Positions 44,323 through 54,701 of a stretch of 64,000 bases of DNA are shown one piece after another. The stretch spans positions 620,001 through 684,000 of the forward strand of contig VDMD01000002.1 of the NCBI GenBank assembly GCA_007026445.1. Direction: 5' to 3'. Source of the DNA: Schizophyllum amplum. Lineage: Eukaryota; Basidiomycota; Agaricomycetes; Agaricales; Schizophyllaceae. The number at the start of each line of letters is the position of its first letter. Position 1 is the stretch's first letter. Position numbers and translations under genes: made by a program. The notes under the pieces were generated by a model, which searched no databases, was not told the origin of the DNA, and saw only the letters and a program-made list of their open reading frames with translations.

Positions 44323-45659
44323 TCACACTGATGAGACGTCCACATACAGCAGACCTCTCGTTTCCAGCGCTGCGAGGCAGATGAGAAAATGGGCAGCTAG
44401 ATCCTCCACTGGCTGTGCTTGGGGAGCGCCGGGGTCGTTCTCATACAGACGGAAATCCACGCGGACGCGCTTGAGGTGCGGGAACTGCCATTTGATTGCC
44501 AGGCAGTTGTCGAGACGATAGAACGACTGCGACGCGGCGTTTATTGCGTCCGCTGGCAGAGCACAGTCTATCGAAACAGTGAGGCTGACCTCCTCAAGGA
44601 CGTTATCTGCCGGTGGTATGGTTGCCAACATGTAGAACGCAAATTCTACAACGTCGGGCACACCGGGTTTTATGTCACCGTCGAGTATGACTTTCTTGAT
44701 ATTCGAAGTGCGCGAGAGGTCGGGCACGTTCCCCAGACCCAATGTCTGCACTGCTGCGTATCTTCAGATCAGGTCGTGCTAGCAAGAAGACATTGCTGAC
44801 CTTGACCCTGAGGAGTGGACACGAATAACTCGATGGTCTCGAGGGAGTTAGGACAGGTGGCAATAATCTCGTTGACAAGATCCACGTCCTCCATGTTGGC
44901 CGTGTACGCCAGCGAGCGAAGGTCGAACAGATAGACAGTCTGCTGTCGAAGCAGATCTCGGATGAAACCATGCGCGTCACGAGAAATTATTTGCAGAGAC
45001 TGCAGCGCTGCTTTCCTCGCGAGTGGGTGCGCTTCCACATGTGTGCGAGGAGCGACTTCCGGCGACGCAGCCCTGATGTGAACCAGCTCGAGATCTTTCA
45101 AGGCGGGCATGGCCGCTACTACGGTGGATATTGTTTGCACATCGGGTAAGGTCATGCCCTTTAGCCGCAGATGTTGCAGGTTGAGGAAGGGAGTCTGCCG
45201 CTTCACCATACGGTCGGCCAGGTTAAGTAGCGATTCCGGAAAGCGTGCCAACCGAATGGCCAGCGGAGGGCGTTCTCGTGGATCGGCCTGGATGCAGAGA
45301 GTCACAAGGCTGCCTCTCACTGCTGCCAGAAGCTTTGGAAGCGACGGCTCCGTTTCCATCCAAGCCCAGCCCAATCTGCCGTGACGGCTCCCTTCGTGCA
45401 GCGAAAGCTCTTTGACACAACGAGACAGCGACGTAGAGTTGACCAGCATATTTGCGAGAATTTTGCATGGGGATGGTCGGCTCGAATGTGAAGGCGCTTC
45501 GGTCGGGGGGAGGAGTGTGACTGAATAGAAGAGATGGAAGCGAGATGATGCCAGCCAGGACTTGCAGACAAGAGCGGTGCGCTTTAGCTCGTCCTTGTCG
45601 TCATATAGAAAGCCAATTATGTGGTCGTATATCTCCAGGGGTAGGGTAGCTTGCACCAT
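44323..45659 (-). CDS. F-box-type protein with leucine-rich C-terminal region (1 of 3)
   Basis: The ATG at 45659 opens MVQATLPLEIYDHIIGFLYD followed by LKRTALVCKSWLASSRFHLF, the typical basidiomycete F-box-like start (LPLEI...D.L...ALVCKSW). The rest (about 430 residues, one or two introns near 44760) is helical and rich in Leu, with LRR-like strings such as LNLQHLRLKGMTLPDV and MPALKDLELVHIR. Such proteins probably serve as adaptors for SCF ubiquitin ligases, but their substrates are unknown. An ORF extends upstream to 45989 without a better start. It ends DVSSV at 44323, converging with the JMJD7-like gene. Confidence 0.8.
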
Positions 45660-46198
45660 TGTCCCTGGACGAACCGCTGTGTGAGCCACGAGATGTATAT
45701 GTGAACAAAGGCCAGATAATCGCACCGAGCAAGACCATGCCCGCAAGACCACAAGCCCGACGTTTGTCACTGAATATACTGTGTTTGTGGCTCTCAGCAG
45801 CCCTATTCCAGTAGAGTTGTTTGAGTGGCAGTTGAACTTAGCAGTGGTTGGGTGAATGGGGCCAACGCGTGACGTGACTTGTTGTCCTTCAATGGGGATC
45901 GATGGTCCCAAATTAGGAAGGTTTTGTTTCTCTCCCCACCTCCCCTGGCCCCAAGCCAACCCGAAGCCCATTTTCGATGAGAATCTCATTATGTAAACTC
46001 AGCCACTCATGATACTCACAGCGCAGCTGACCCTACGTCAGCTGTGGGCGTATTCAGCCGAGTCTCTCATCGGATGCCCCCAAGGAACATAACTCAATAC
46101 TTAACGTCGAGACGGTGCGGTGCGCCGAAAGCAAAAGAGGCTTCGAATTCCAGCGATGATTGATGATCCGTTGACGAATCGGCGTCCCTTGCAACAAG
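45660..46198. other. Upstream region of the F-box gene
   Basis: No gene was recognised. AGTTGAACTT occurs at 45830-45839, about 170 bp before the F-box start. The foldback element's target duplication starts at 46199. Confidence 0.45.
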
Positions 46199-46201
46199 TA
46201 T

Positions 46202-46768
46202 CACGAGTGGCAGGGTGATTTTTTTGGCGGCAAAAAAATATCCAAAAAGATGTCTAATAACGCGCCTGAAAACACGGCTTTTTTGAAGGCAAAAACGGAT
46301 TGCTTTTGGCAATGAAAAGATGTACAAAACCCACATGTTTTTGGCTGTAGAAAGGGCTTGTTCTACTGTTCAAAAAAGTCTCCTTTTTGCAGCTCAAACC
46401 CGCCCTTTTTCGGAGGGCTTTTTTGCCAATAGAAACAACCTGTTTTTACCACCGAAAATATGCCAGTGCAAAAAGCTACTGATTCTACCGCCAAAAACAT
46501 GACCTGGAGTCCTTTTGACAGCAAAAACAGGTTCTTTCTTGTGCAAAAAAAAACACGCCAAAAAGCGCAGTTTTGGGCCGCAGAAAAAGAATATTTCTGA
46601 GCAATAAAACAAGCCCTTTCTACAGCCAGAAACATGTGGTTTCTGTACACTTTTGTATAGCCAAAAGCAACCCGTTTTTGCCTGCAGAAAAGCCATGTTT
46701 TTAGACGCGTTTCTAGACATCTTTTTAGACATTTTTTTACCGCCAAAAAAATCGCCCTGCCACTCGTG
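46202..46768. mobile_element. 567-bp foldback (snap-back) element, complete
   Basis: The sequence begins CACGAGTGGCAGGGTGATTT and ends with its inverted complement. The similarity continues through almost the whole unit, so the two halves (about 280 bp each) form one long imperfect hairpin centred near 46485. It is flanked by the 3-bp direct repeat TAT (46199-46201 and 46769-46771). Base composition is far more AT-rich than its surroundings and dominated by A/T runs joined by GC-rich triplets. No coding capacity is credible, although the repeats create long open frames by chance. The structure fits a foldback-type MITE; the superfamily cannot be named with confidence from a 3-bp duplication. 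Confidence 0.85.
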
Positions 46769-46771
46769 TAT

Positions 46772-47207
46772 GGGCCTGGCTCACAGGACGAGAATGGCCC
46801 CGCAAGTTTGTCATGAGGCCAACGACCGTACGGACGCCGTCACACACTCGCTCATGTCGCTTCATACCTCGCCTTCGTCTATTACCCCGCCTCGAGCTCA
46901 GGCTACGCAGCACCGGATAGCTCAATACTTTCGGTCTTTCCGGCTCTTGCTCAATGCTGTACGTGTAAAATTGAGTGCGAACCGACTACACCTGGAGGCT
47001 GATGCGCCCCGCACAGCGCACACCCCGCTCAAACATGGACGACCTCGTGCGAGAGGATCTCCACGCCGGACCTGACTTCTCGCTCAGGCCCCAAGCTCTG
47101 GAAGACGGTTTCTCCATGTGTTGAAACTCCGGGCGTCAGCAGATCCAGGAAAGCGCAGTCCGGCTCGCCTTATCATCACGCTTCTGATTGTGAGATTTTC
47201 GTCATCA
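46772..47207. other. Intergenic upstream of the small secreted peptide gene
   Basis: Composition returns to that of the genome average right after the foldback element. No gene was recognised. Confidence 0.45.
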
Positions 47208-47214
47208 TATATAA
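47208..47214 (+). promoter_or_regulatory. TATA box of the small secreted peptide gene
   Basis: TATATAA lies 43-49 bp upstream of the ATG at 47257, close enough to imply a very short 5' UTR. It supports the reality of this small gene. Confidence 0.55.
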
Positions 47215-47256
47215 CGCAGAGGAGGAGGGGCGCGCCACCTCCTACTTTCCGCCATC

Positions 47257-47606
47257 ATGCAGCTCTCAATTCGTCTGCTGATTCTTGCGGCCGCCACCCT
47301 CACCGTCCTTGCCGCGCCTCCTCAAAGTGAGTTTGCCTTCGAGAAGCAGGCTCTAGTGTTGAAGCTGACTTCTACTGCAGTTCCTCGGGAAGAGCAAGGC
47401 TGCCCAGGATGTGGTGATTGGAAGCTGCAGTAACCAACCTTCGCGCTGTACTGGAAATCCGCGTGCGTATTGAACGGTCTCATCCGAAGCAACTTCTGGC
47501 TTAACCAACTCAGCCCTATTCACACTTTGGTTGTGCCGGAGGTCTGCGAGCCTCGCAGAGCTCATACGCTGCCCGCCGTGCATGTACCATAGCGTCATTT
47601 GGGTAG
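47257..47606 (+). CDS. Small secreted Cys-containing peptide (candidate)
   Basis: Exon 1 encodes a strong signal peptide, MQLSIRLLILAAATLTVLAA, then PPQ and a perfect GTGAGT donor. Exon 2 gives IPREEQGCPGCGDWKLQ. There the frame meets TAA, or a GTAACC donor splices to a CAG acceptor near 47514 (branch-like CTTAACC upstream). That adds PYSHFGCAGGLRASQSSYAA, RRACTIASFG and a stop at 47604-47606. The result is 41 or about 70 residues with two or four Cys. The gene is preceded by a TATA box and converges with the IQGAP gene. I know no matching family. Small secreted proteins of this kind are common in fungi; function is unknown. Confidence 0.55.
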
Positions 47607-47936
47607 ACGTCGTGTCTGGTGATGGTTTGCTGGAATAATAGGCGGATTCGGCCAGTCTCCCTCTGTCCCGTCCAGCTCCCTTCCCATCGGCCGACGGCCG
47701 ACGTTGGTGGAGATCGTCGTTCAGCATTTGACGTTCAGCCAGCGGCCTCGATCAGAAAGCGATATATAAATCAGATACAAGAAAGCGTGAAGGTCATCAG
47801 TATGCGCAACGGAGGTACAGACAACGATAATGACTAGATGTACAGGATGCGGTTGAGATTAAGCAGGACGGGGGAAGGGCTATGACACAAGACTACTGAA
47901 ACATATGGACAGTCCGTATACAAAGGTCGAGAAAGA
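47607..47936. other. Convergent intergenic region
   Basis: 3' flanks of the small peptide gene and the IQGAP gene; no further gene seen. Confidence 0.45.
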
Positions 47937-50900
47937 CTAGACGTAGAATCTGCAAGATACAATAAGCTGAAGACGAAGATATGCATGGACGCGAGCACGC
48001 ACTTCTTATTGATCTGGAATAGAAGCTTCTCTGTGTTGGCCTTGACCTTCCCATCGAAGAGGGGAATCGCCGACCGGTTCTCATACTTGGCATCCAGTAA
48101 TTCCGACATCGAGATGTTCTGTGACGCGATGCGCGAGGTAACACCGAAAAGGGACGACTCGAGATCCAGCGTGAAGACGCCGAAGTCGTTCGACGACATG
48201 ACAATGTTGATCTTGTCGAATTGTCGTGGCGAGTACTGGTCGACGGATAAGATGATCTGCCGGTCGTAGAGGTCCTTAGCGGTGTAGAGATACGAGCCGA
48301 ACTTGGGTGTCCGCCCAGACCGCTGGAGATTCTGCTTGTGCTTGTACTGCTTCGTGAACGGCAGGATAACGCGTTGCTTCCTGCCATACACCGTCAATGA
48401 AGAGCCGCAACAAAGTGACGATTAGACGCGTACTTTCCCCGCTGCATGGTGCTGAGCGCATCCTTCATGTAGTCGCTGTAGGCATCGATCTGCTTCTGGA
48501 AGTATCGCTTGCGCTCGCCCAGTTGCTTTATCGCTTCTTGCATGTTCTGCATTTCTTGCTGGCGCTGTAATCTCCGACGGTGCTTGCTCCGTACATCGTA
48601 CGCGATATCGTTGAGAATGTCCTGGAAGTTATTCACACGGGTGATTTTCCCCTGCTCCTCCAGCTTGAGCAGACACTTGATAGCAAGGGCCTTGACCTCG
48701 TGAAATTCGAGCCTGCGAAAAATATCAGTACGCGAAGACGTGGAGTGAGCAGTTGGTGTTACATACCGGCGAATATCCTGCAGCTTGTACTCCTGAGCAG
48801 CTTGCGACGCTTGGCGTGGATGAGCCCTCGTCTGGCGTTCGTTCAGTTCCTCAGCCTCCAAAATATCTTCCCACATCTCCTCGTCGGCCTCGGTCACGGG
48901 CTTCATGAGGGAGGTCCACAGATCCTCCGCTGGCTGTACACGAACCACGGCCAGGACTGCGCGCTTCGCCTTGACCCACTCCGCCTTCTCCACCGCTTTC
49001 GTATCTGATGTCACTTGTTGAGCTCAGCGCACAGCGAGCAGGTGAATGTCCTCACCGTCCACAGTGGCCCATCTGTTGGATAGCTCCAGCGTGATAACGA
49101 TATCGCGTGCTTCGTCAAGAGCAGCATTGCCGGAGTATGGAACACCGTTGAGTTCGTCTAATATGATCGCTAAGCGGTCTTTCTCCGCTGGAGTTGTCAA
49201 CTAAGAAAAAGGTGAGCTCTTATCAGAGGGGAGGATGGAACTAGGCTCGTACCAGATGTGTTCGATGGCTCGATAGCAGCCTGTGCATCTTGTAGATCTC
49301 GTTCGGCGAGATATAAATGGGCTTGGGTTGAACGGTCGCGTCTAGGAACTCATGTGCGTGCATCTGCGCTTCCGGATCGGGGACATCCGCCACTGAAAGC
49401 CACGGTCAGAAATGAACGACGCGGGATCAAATGATACGCACGTTCGAAGAACCACATCGCCAAAGGCTGTATTGTCTTGCTCACGTAGCCGTTGATGGGC
49501 ACGTAGCTCGCCGGCTCCTGGTTGAACTCGATGCCAGACGCAATTTGCTGGATGACCGTGGAGATCTGGCCCAGATTACGGCGCGAGGTGAGGTCGAGCG
49601 TGTCCTCAACGAGGTTGAACGTCTCCGGCGCCCTGCGGAATGTCAGCAGGCTGTTTGCGCACGTGCAGTGAAAGACATGCATGATGGCAGGGTTGATGAA
49701 ACGGTAGAACACCAATCGTGCTATGCAGGACACGCAGTCCTGGTCGGTCGCGTCCGGGAAACGCTCCTGCTAGGGATGAGCTGATAGAAACAGGGAATGA
49801 CGACAAGTACATACGCGGACGGCAGCCAAAGTCTCACGGATGAGGTAGCGCATGCCGTATGGCATCTTGTTCGTCGACTGGATCATGGCGTTTACAAAGG
49901 CATCGGTCCTCCACTGGAGCATTTGCAGATCTGAGGACTTGTTCAGTGATCCATACACGCACATAACAGTCTGGCGTACGGCGAATGTAGTCGGCTCTAG
50001 TCTTAGGGTCGGTAAGGGCTGCGTGAAAAGGCAGGTCCTTGGGCTGAGTACTGGGCCGGCCTGTCTTCTCCTCCTCGAGGGTGATGCGCTGTCGGTGAAT
50101 CTGATACAATGATGAGAAGGGCGCTGGCGAAGGAATAAGCTATGGCTAACCTTGCTGGGGTCCACCTCAAGATCCAGATCGTCACTTTCAACGACGTCGC
50201 GGACAACGGCTTGCAGGGTATCCCGAATGTATACAGCATGCTTCGGGCGGACATATTGTATCGCAACACTGAGGTACATGGGGTGTCCATGGATCACATC
50301 GTCAATCGAATTGGCCCCTTTGATGTCCTCGCGAATGGCGACCTTTAAATATAGTGAGCGACACACCACCCAAAGAATAAGGGAATCTTACCGAGAACAA
50401 CTTGAGCAGCAAATAGTCTTCTCGCCTGTCATGGCCATAGCCAAACATGTTGAGCACCGCACGCTCGATGAATCTCTTGTTGTCCTCGGAGTCCGAGACG
50501 GAGACCCGGATGAACAGTCGACCGAGGTACTCGCCGTGGGTCTGTAGGAGATAGAATAGTTGCTGGTAGAGCTCGAGCTTCTTCCGCGCCTCATGCGTCA
50601 ACGTGCTTGGACCCGCAAACGGATCGCCATGTGCGGCAAGCAGGGAAGTTCGAGCTGCATGCGACGCGATAGAGTCCCCGCGACCACGTCGAGTCTTCAT
50701 GACGTCCTCGAAGGTTTTCGCATTTTCGACCAACAGACCAATCCTCGTGTCAAGCTCCCCGACGTCGTTCTCCAGCGCTTGATTCTCCCGAATCGACTCC
50801 ACGACCTGTTTTCGCAAACGCTCGACCTTCAGCTCCTCCTGAAAGTCCGCCTCCGAATCATCCAGCAGGTGCACAAAGTTCTTGATAGTGCCGACGGTGA

Positions 50901-53900
50901 CATTCGTGCCCATTGTGAGCTGCCGATACTGCTCGCGCGTCTCCTTGGCGCGGACGAGAGACTGAATCTTGATGACCTTGCTCAGATTGGCACGGTAATA
51001 CGCCATCTTGCGATGGAATATGCGCCGCTGTATCGCGCCGCGCAGCATCGACTGCAGTATGACCGCTACGGTTTCGTTATGCCAGAGGTGATCGCGCCAT
51101 GCATAGTACTCCAGCCGCACCATCGCACCCCGGATTTGAGCTTGCAGGCCAACGACATCCGGTGCCACGAAGTCGAGGGTACGTTGTATTTCCGTATGCC
51201 GCTTGCGCGCTAGAGCAGCGCGCGCAAAGGCCTGCAGCCCGCCGACGGACTTGATCGTCTTTGCCTCTCCGAGGTAGCGGGTCATGCTTTCGTGTTGCTG
51301 CCGAGCCAATTTGGCACGCGCCTTCGCCTGGAACCCAATGACGACTGGTGTCGCCCGACGGAGCCCGCGGATGAGCATAAGCAGGCGCTTGCGCGCCAGG
51401 TATGTGCGCACGGCCGCCTGGATGCGGACCACTGTCTGAGAGACATCCTCGAGCTTCGCCATCTGCCGCCGGACTCGTCGCCGAATGAGCACTGCGCGGC
51501 ACTGGGCCTGCAGCCCAATGAAGCTCGGCTCAAATCGGCGGAGCATCGACTGTCTGCGCATGGCCTTGCGACGTGCAAGCACGCCACGACCTAGAGCCTG
51601 CACCAAGGCCACCGAGCCTTCCACGACGGGGTCGTCGAAAGTGATCGCGAGGCTGTCGTGATGCTGTCGTACGCGGTTTGCCCGAGCGACGGCCTGCAGG
51701 TTCGTCACAACTCTGAAATGATTCCTCAAAGCCGCCCGTAGCTTCGCCATGCGCCTACGTTGAAGCACGCCACGAATCTGCGCCTGCAGCATGACAGCAT
51801 AGGTCTCTCCGCGGTGAATGTCGTGAACACGTTGGTCGATGCGTTGGCGGGTGAGGCGGCCGCGGACGACAGCTTGCAGTGCCCTTGCCCATGGCTGTAA
51901 CGCGGTTTGTGATTGACGTTGCCGCGAAACCTCTCGTCGCACGAGATATCCTCGGCATATGGCCTGCGTCTTGGCTACATAGCGCTGAGCGAGCACGAGA
52001 CGGCGTTCTGTATCTTGATGAGAGCGTTGAGCTAACGTAGCTCGAGCTTGTGCCTGGAGCTTGACAATGGAACTCTCGCTCTCAAGAAGGAGGCGGTCAC
52101 GACCTGGGTACGCGATCGTGAGTCGTTACATGGCGAAAAGGGTGTACGTGCTTACGTTCTTCCTCAGTTTCTGGCTCCTCCTCGGGCTCCTCGTTGAACA
52201 GCTCGCGTCCGATGTTGCCGAAGTTGGGCATGGGCACGCCAGAGTCCTTGAGACCTTTGTGTGTCTGTTGAAGCTGCTCGTCGGAGAACTGTAGTTGACC
52301 AAGGAGATTGCCGATGCGCTCCGCAAGACCTTGCCGCGCCAGAAGATGGCTGAGTCGTAATTAGAAGATGCGATTGGGAACATCTAAAACTAGAGCTCAC
52401 CTCAGCGCGTGAACGCAATAAATGACCTTCGGAATGTTCTTCTTATTGTACAGGTCTGTCAACTCGAAGATGAAGCCCTGACGAGTGTCAGTTATACATA
52501 TGCGACATAGACAACGGTCCACTCACCTCCGGTAATCCTACTTCGCGCACAAAGTTGAAGAAAGCGTTGATGTTGTCAGAATGGCGAAAGTCGAGCTTAG
52601 GAGCCTTCGGAAGATAGTTAGTACCTAGGCACCTAGACACACCGGCGAACTTGCCTCGTATATCCGCCGGACAGCATGCTCTCCCTGAAATACGCGCACG
52701 AGCTTAGCCAGCACGACACCATCGCGAAGTCGCTCGTCCATCTCGACGACTCCAAAGCCAAGTTCTTGTCCCAGACATCCCTCGATCCACTGCTGCGCCT
52801 CGCCTACATGACACAGGTACTCATATGCCTGCAGTAAATGACGCTGCACGTCGGCCCACAGCCCCCACCGTGCGCCTGCGAGCGCTTTCGAGGGGAGTGG
52901 TGAAGCGAAGTTGTTGATGGGGTTGTCTTTCGATAACTTGAGACGGCCCGTAACGCCAGCGACATCTTCCGCGTTGGAGGGACGGTCGAGATCGCGGGTA
53001 CCACGCAAGCGCTGTTCGCGTCGTTCTTGGTATGCGCGCCGTGGTGCCTTGGTTTGCTGTTGTACTTGCGGCGAGGGGGGCGGAGGCGGGAGAGGATGGT
53101 GCTCGACAGGCCGATCCGGCCCGGGCTCGTCTTCGACGTCTCCGCTAGCGATACGGGGAAGGTGCCGCCCCAGTCTGCGCCCTCCAGCACTGAGGTTGCT
53201 TCCATACTTTTTATTCGCCATATGGGAGCTGCGGTATACTGGAGGTGCCATGACGGACGGCGCCGGTGTCGAGCGGGAAGAGGCTGATGTGGAGGTATCA
53301 AGACCGGCGGCGGATGTCGAGTATTCGTCGCGCAAGCGACTCAGGGAGTCACCACGAGCTCGGACCGGCGGCTCGTCTTGCGGCTGAGTGAACGAGTCGC
53401 CACGAGTGCGCGCGGGCGGCTCGTCGCGAGCGCGGGAGTCTGAGCGGTCGCGTGATGATGTATCCCCGCGTGTGCGCTCAAAGGAGAATCTCCCGGCGGT
53501 AGGAGACGGGGCCGAGCGGCCGACTGTGCTCGGGGCACCATAGAGGGATGTTGGTCGTCGCGAGATGGTTGAGGAGGGAGTGGTGGCTTGACTGAGTTGC
53601 CTATCGAACGACGACTGGCCGGAGCCGCTGGCGCCGTACATGGAAGTCGGTCTCCTCGACAAGCCAGTTCCGGTATGTTGCGCGTGCTGGGGTACGAACG
53701 AGTCGCGCGAGGGGGAAGGTGATCCTTGCGACGCGGAGCTGATCGCAGACTCATACATGGCCTTTACGGAGTCAATCGTGTTCGTCCGTCGCGGAGGTAC
53801 ACGCGACGGTGAACTGGATAGATCAGTCGAGGATGAGGAATGAGCGTTGCTACGATATGGCGAGTCATAGGAAGACGAGGGTAAGTGGATGCGAGATGAT

Positions 53901-54448
53901 GTGGTGAAGTCGTTGGGGGAGTCTGCCTCTACTGTCATTCCCGTCGTATTGGGTGAGAGGGGAGAGGCGATGATGGGATCGGGGACAGTTCGTGAACGGG
54001 AAAAGGTGGGCGGCACGAAATTGTCGGGGCTTGCAGGACGCGCCAGAGTCGATGTCGCCTGCTCGGACAAGCGCGCGAGGGCCGGTGGATCGGTTGCGCC
54101 AGCATAGAGGCTACGCGGTCTTGGACGCGAGTCTTTGGTGGATGACGCGGTTGAGGATGAAGTGGATTGCTCTTCTATGGCGTTCTCCCTCGCGCGATCT
54201 TCCCATTTGTTGCGTACGGCGTCCAGGCTCGCGCCAACCCGATGCGACGGCGTCCATCGGCGCGCTACCGACGGCGTTCCCGTCCCATTGGGGCTCAGGA
54301 TACCCGTGGATTGGGAGTTACTTCGCGTGAGCGACCCCGCGCTGCTGCCGCGCGTGGACGAGGTCCGTTCGAGAAGTCGCGTCTGGTAAGCAAAGGGACC
54401 GGAGGACCGCCCAGATCCGCTTGAGCCGGTAGAGTTTGAAGGTTCCAT
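47937..54448 (-). CDS. IQGAP / Ras GTPase-activating-like protein (Rng2 type)
   Basis: This is a cytokinetic-ring scaffold of about 1,900 residues. The order is as follows. A disordered Ser-rich N-terminus of about 480 residues is followed by a calponin-homology domain for actin (RWGLWADVQRHLLQAYEYLC ... VVLAKLVRVFQGEHAVRRIY ... NINAFFNFVREVGLPE). Next is a run of at least ten IQ motifs (for example IQAAVRTYLARKRL, LQAQIRGAMVRLEY) for calmodulin or myosin light chain, and a coiled coil. The GAP-related domain follows (KMPYGMRYLIRETLAAVR, RLVFYRFINPAIM). The RGCT domain ends FDGKVKANTEKLLFQINKKF then YV, with the last intron before the final codons. IQGAPs lack the catalytic Arg finger and bind rather than switch off Rho-type GTPases. 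The N-terminal extension is longer than in the S. pombe protein. Confidence 0.92.
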
Positions 54449-54701
54449 CTACGACATGAGGGTTGCTAACAAAGCGTTCGACCGTCGGCGGATTGTTGAG
54501 CTTGCAGCTTGGCGATGACAGCCACGTGGTAAATTCCCATAACAGTCTTACCCTTTCGGAACCCTCTTGCCGGACAGCGCCACCCATGGTTGTTCCACCA
54601 CATACTGTACCCAGAACTGAAGGCAAACAATAGATACTATCCTCATCACAATTCTAGCTACTAATACAAACAAGCCAGCACCTAAGATATTTCGCGATTG
54701 G

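Noticed and set aside
46363..46746. 127-residue open frame on the minus strand
   Set aside because: It lies wholly inside the foldback element; the open frame follows from its repeated A/T-run units and has no protein-like composition.
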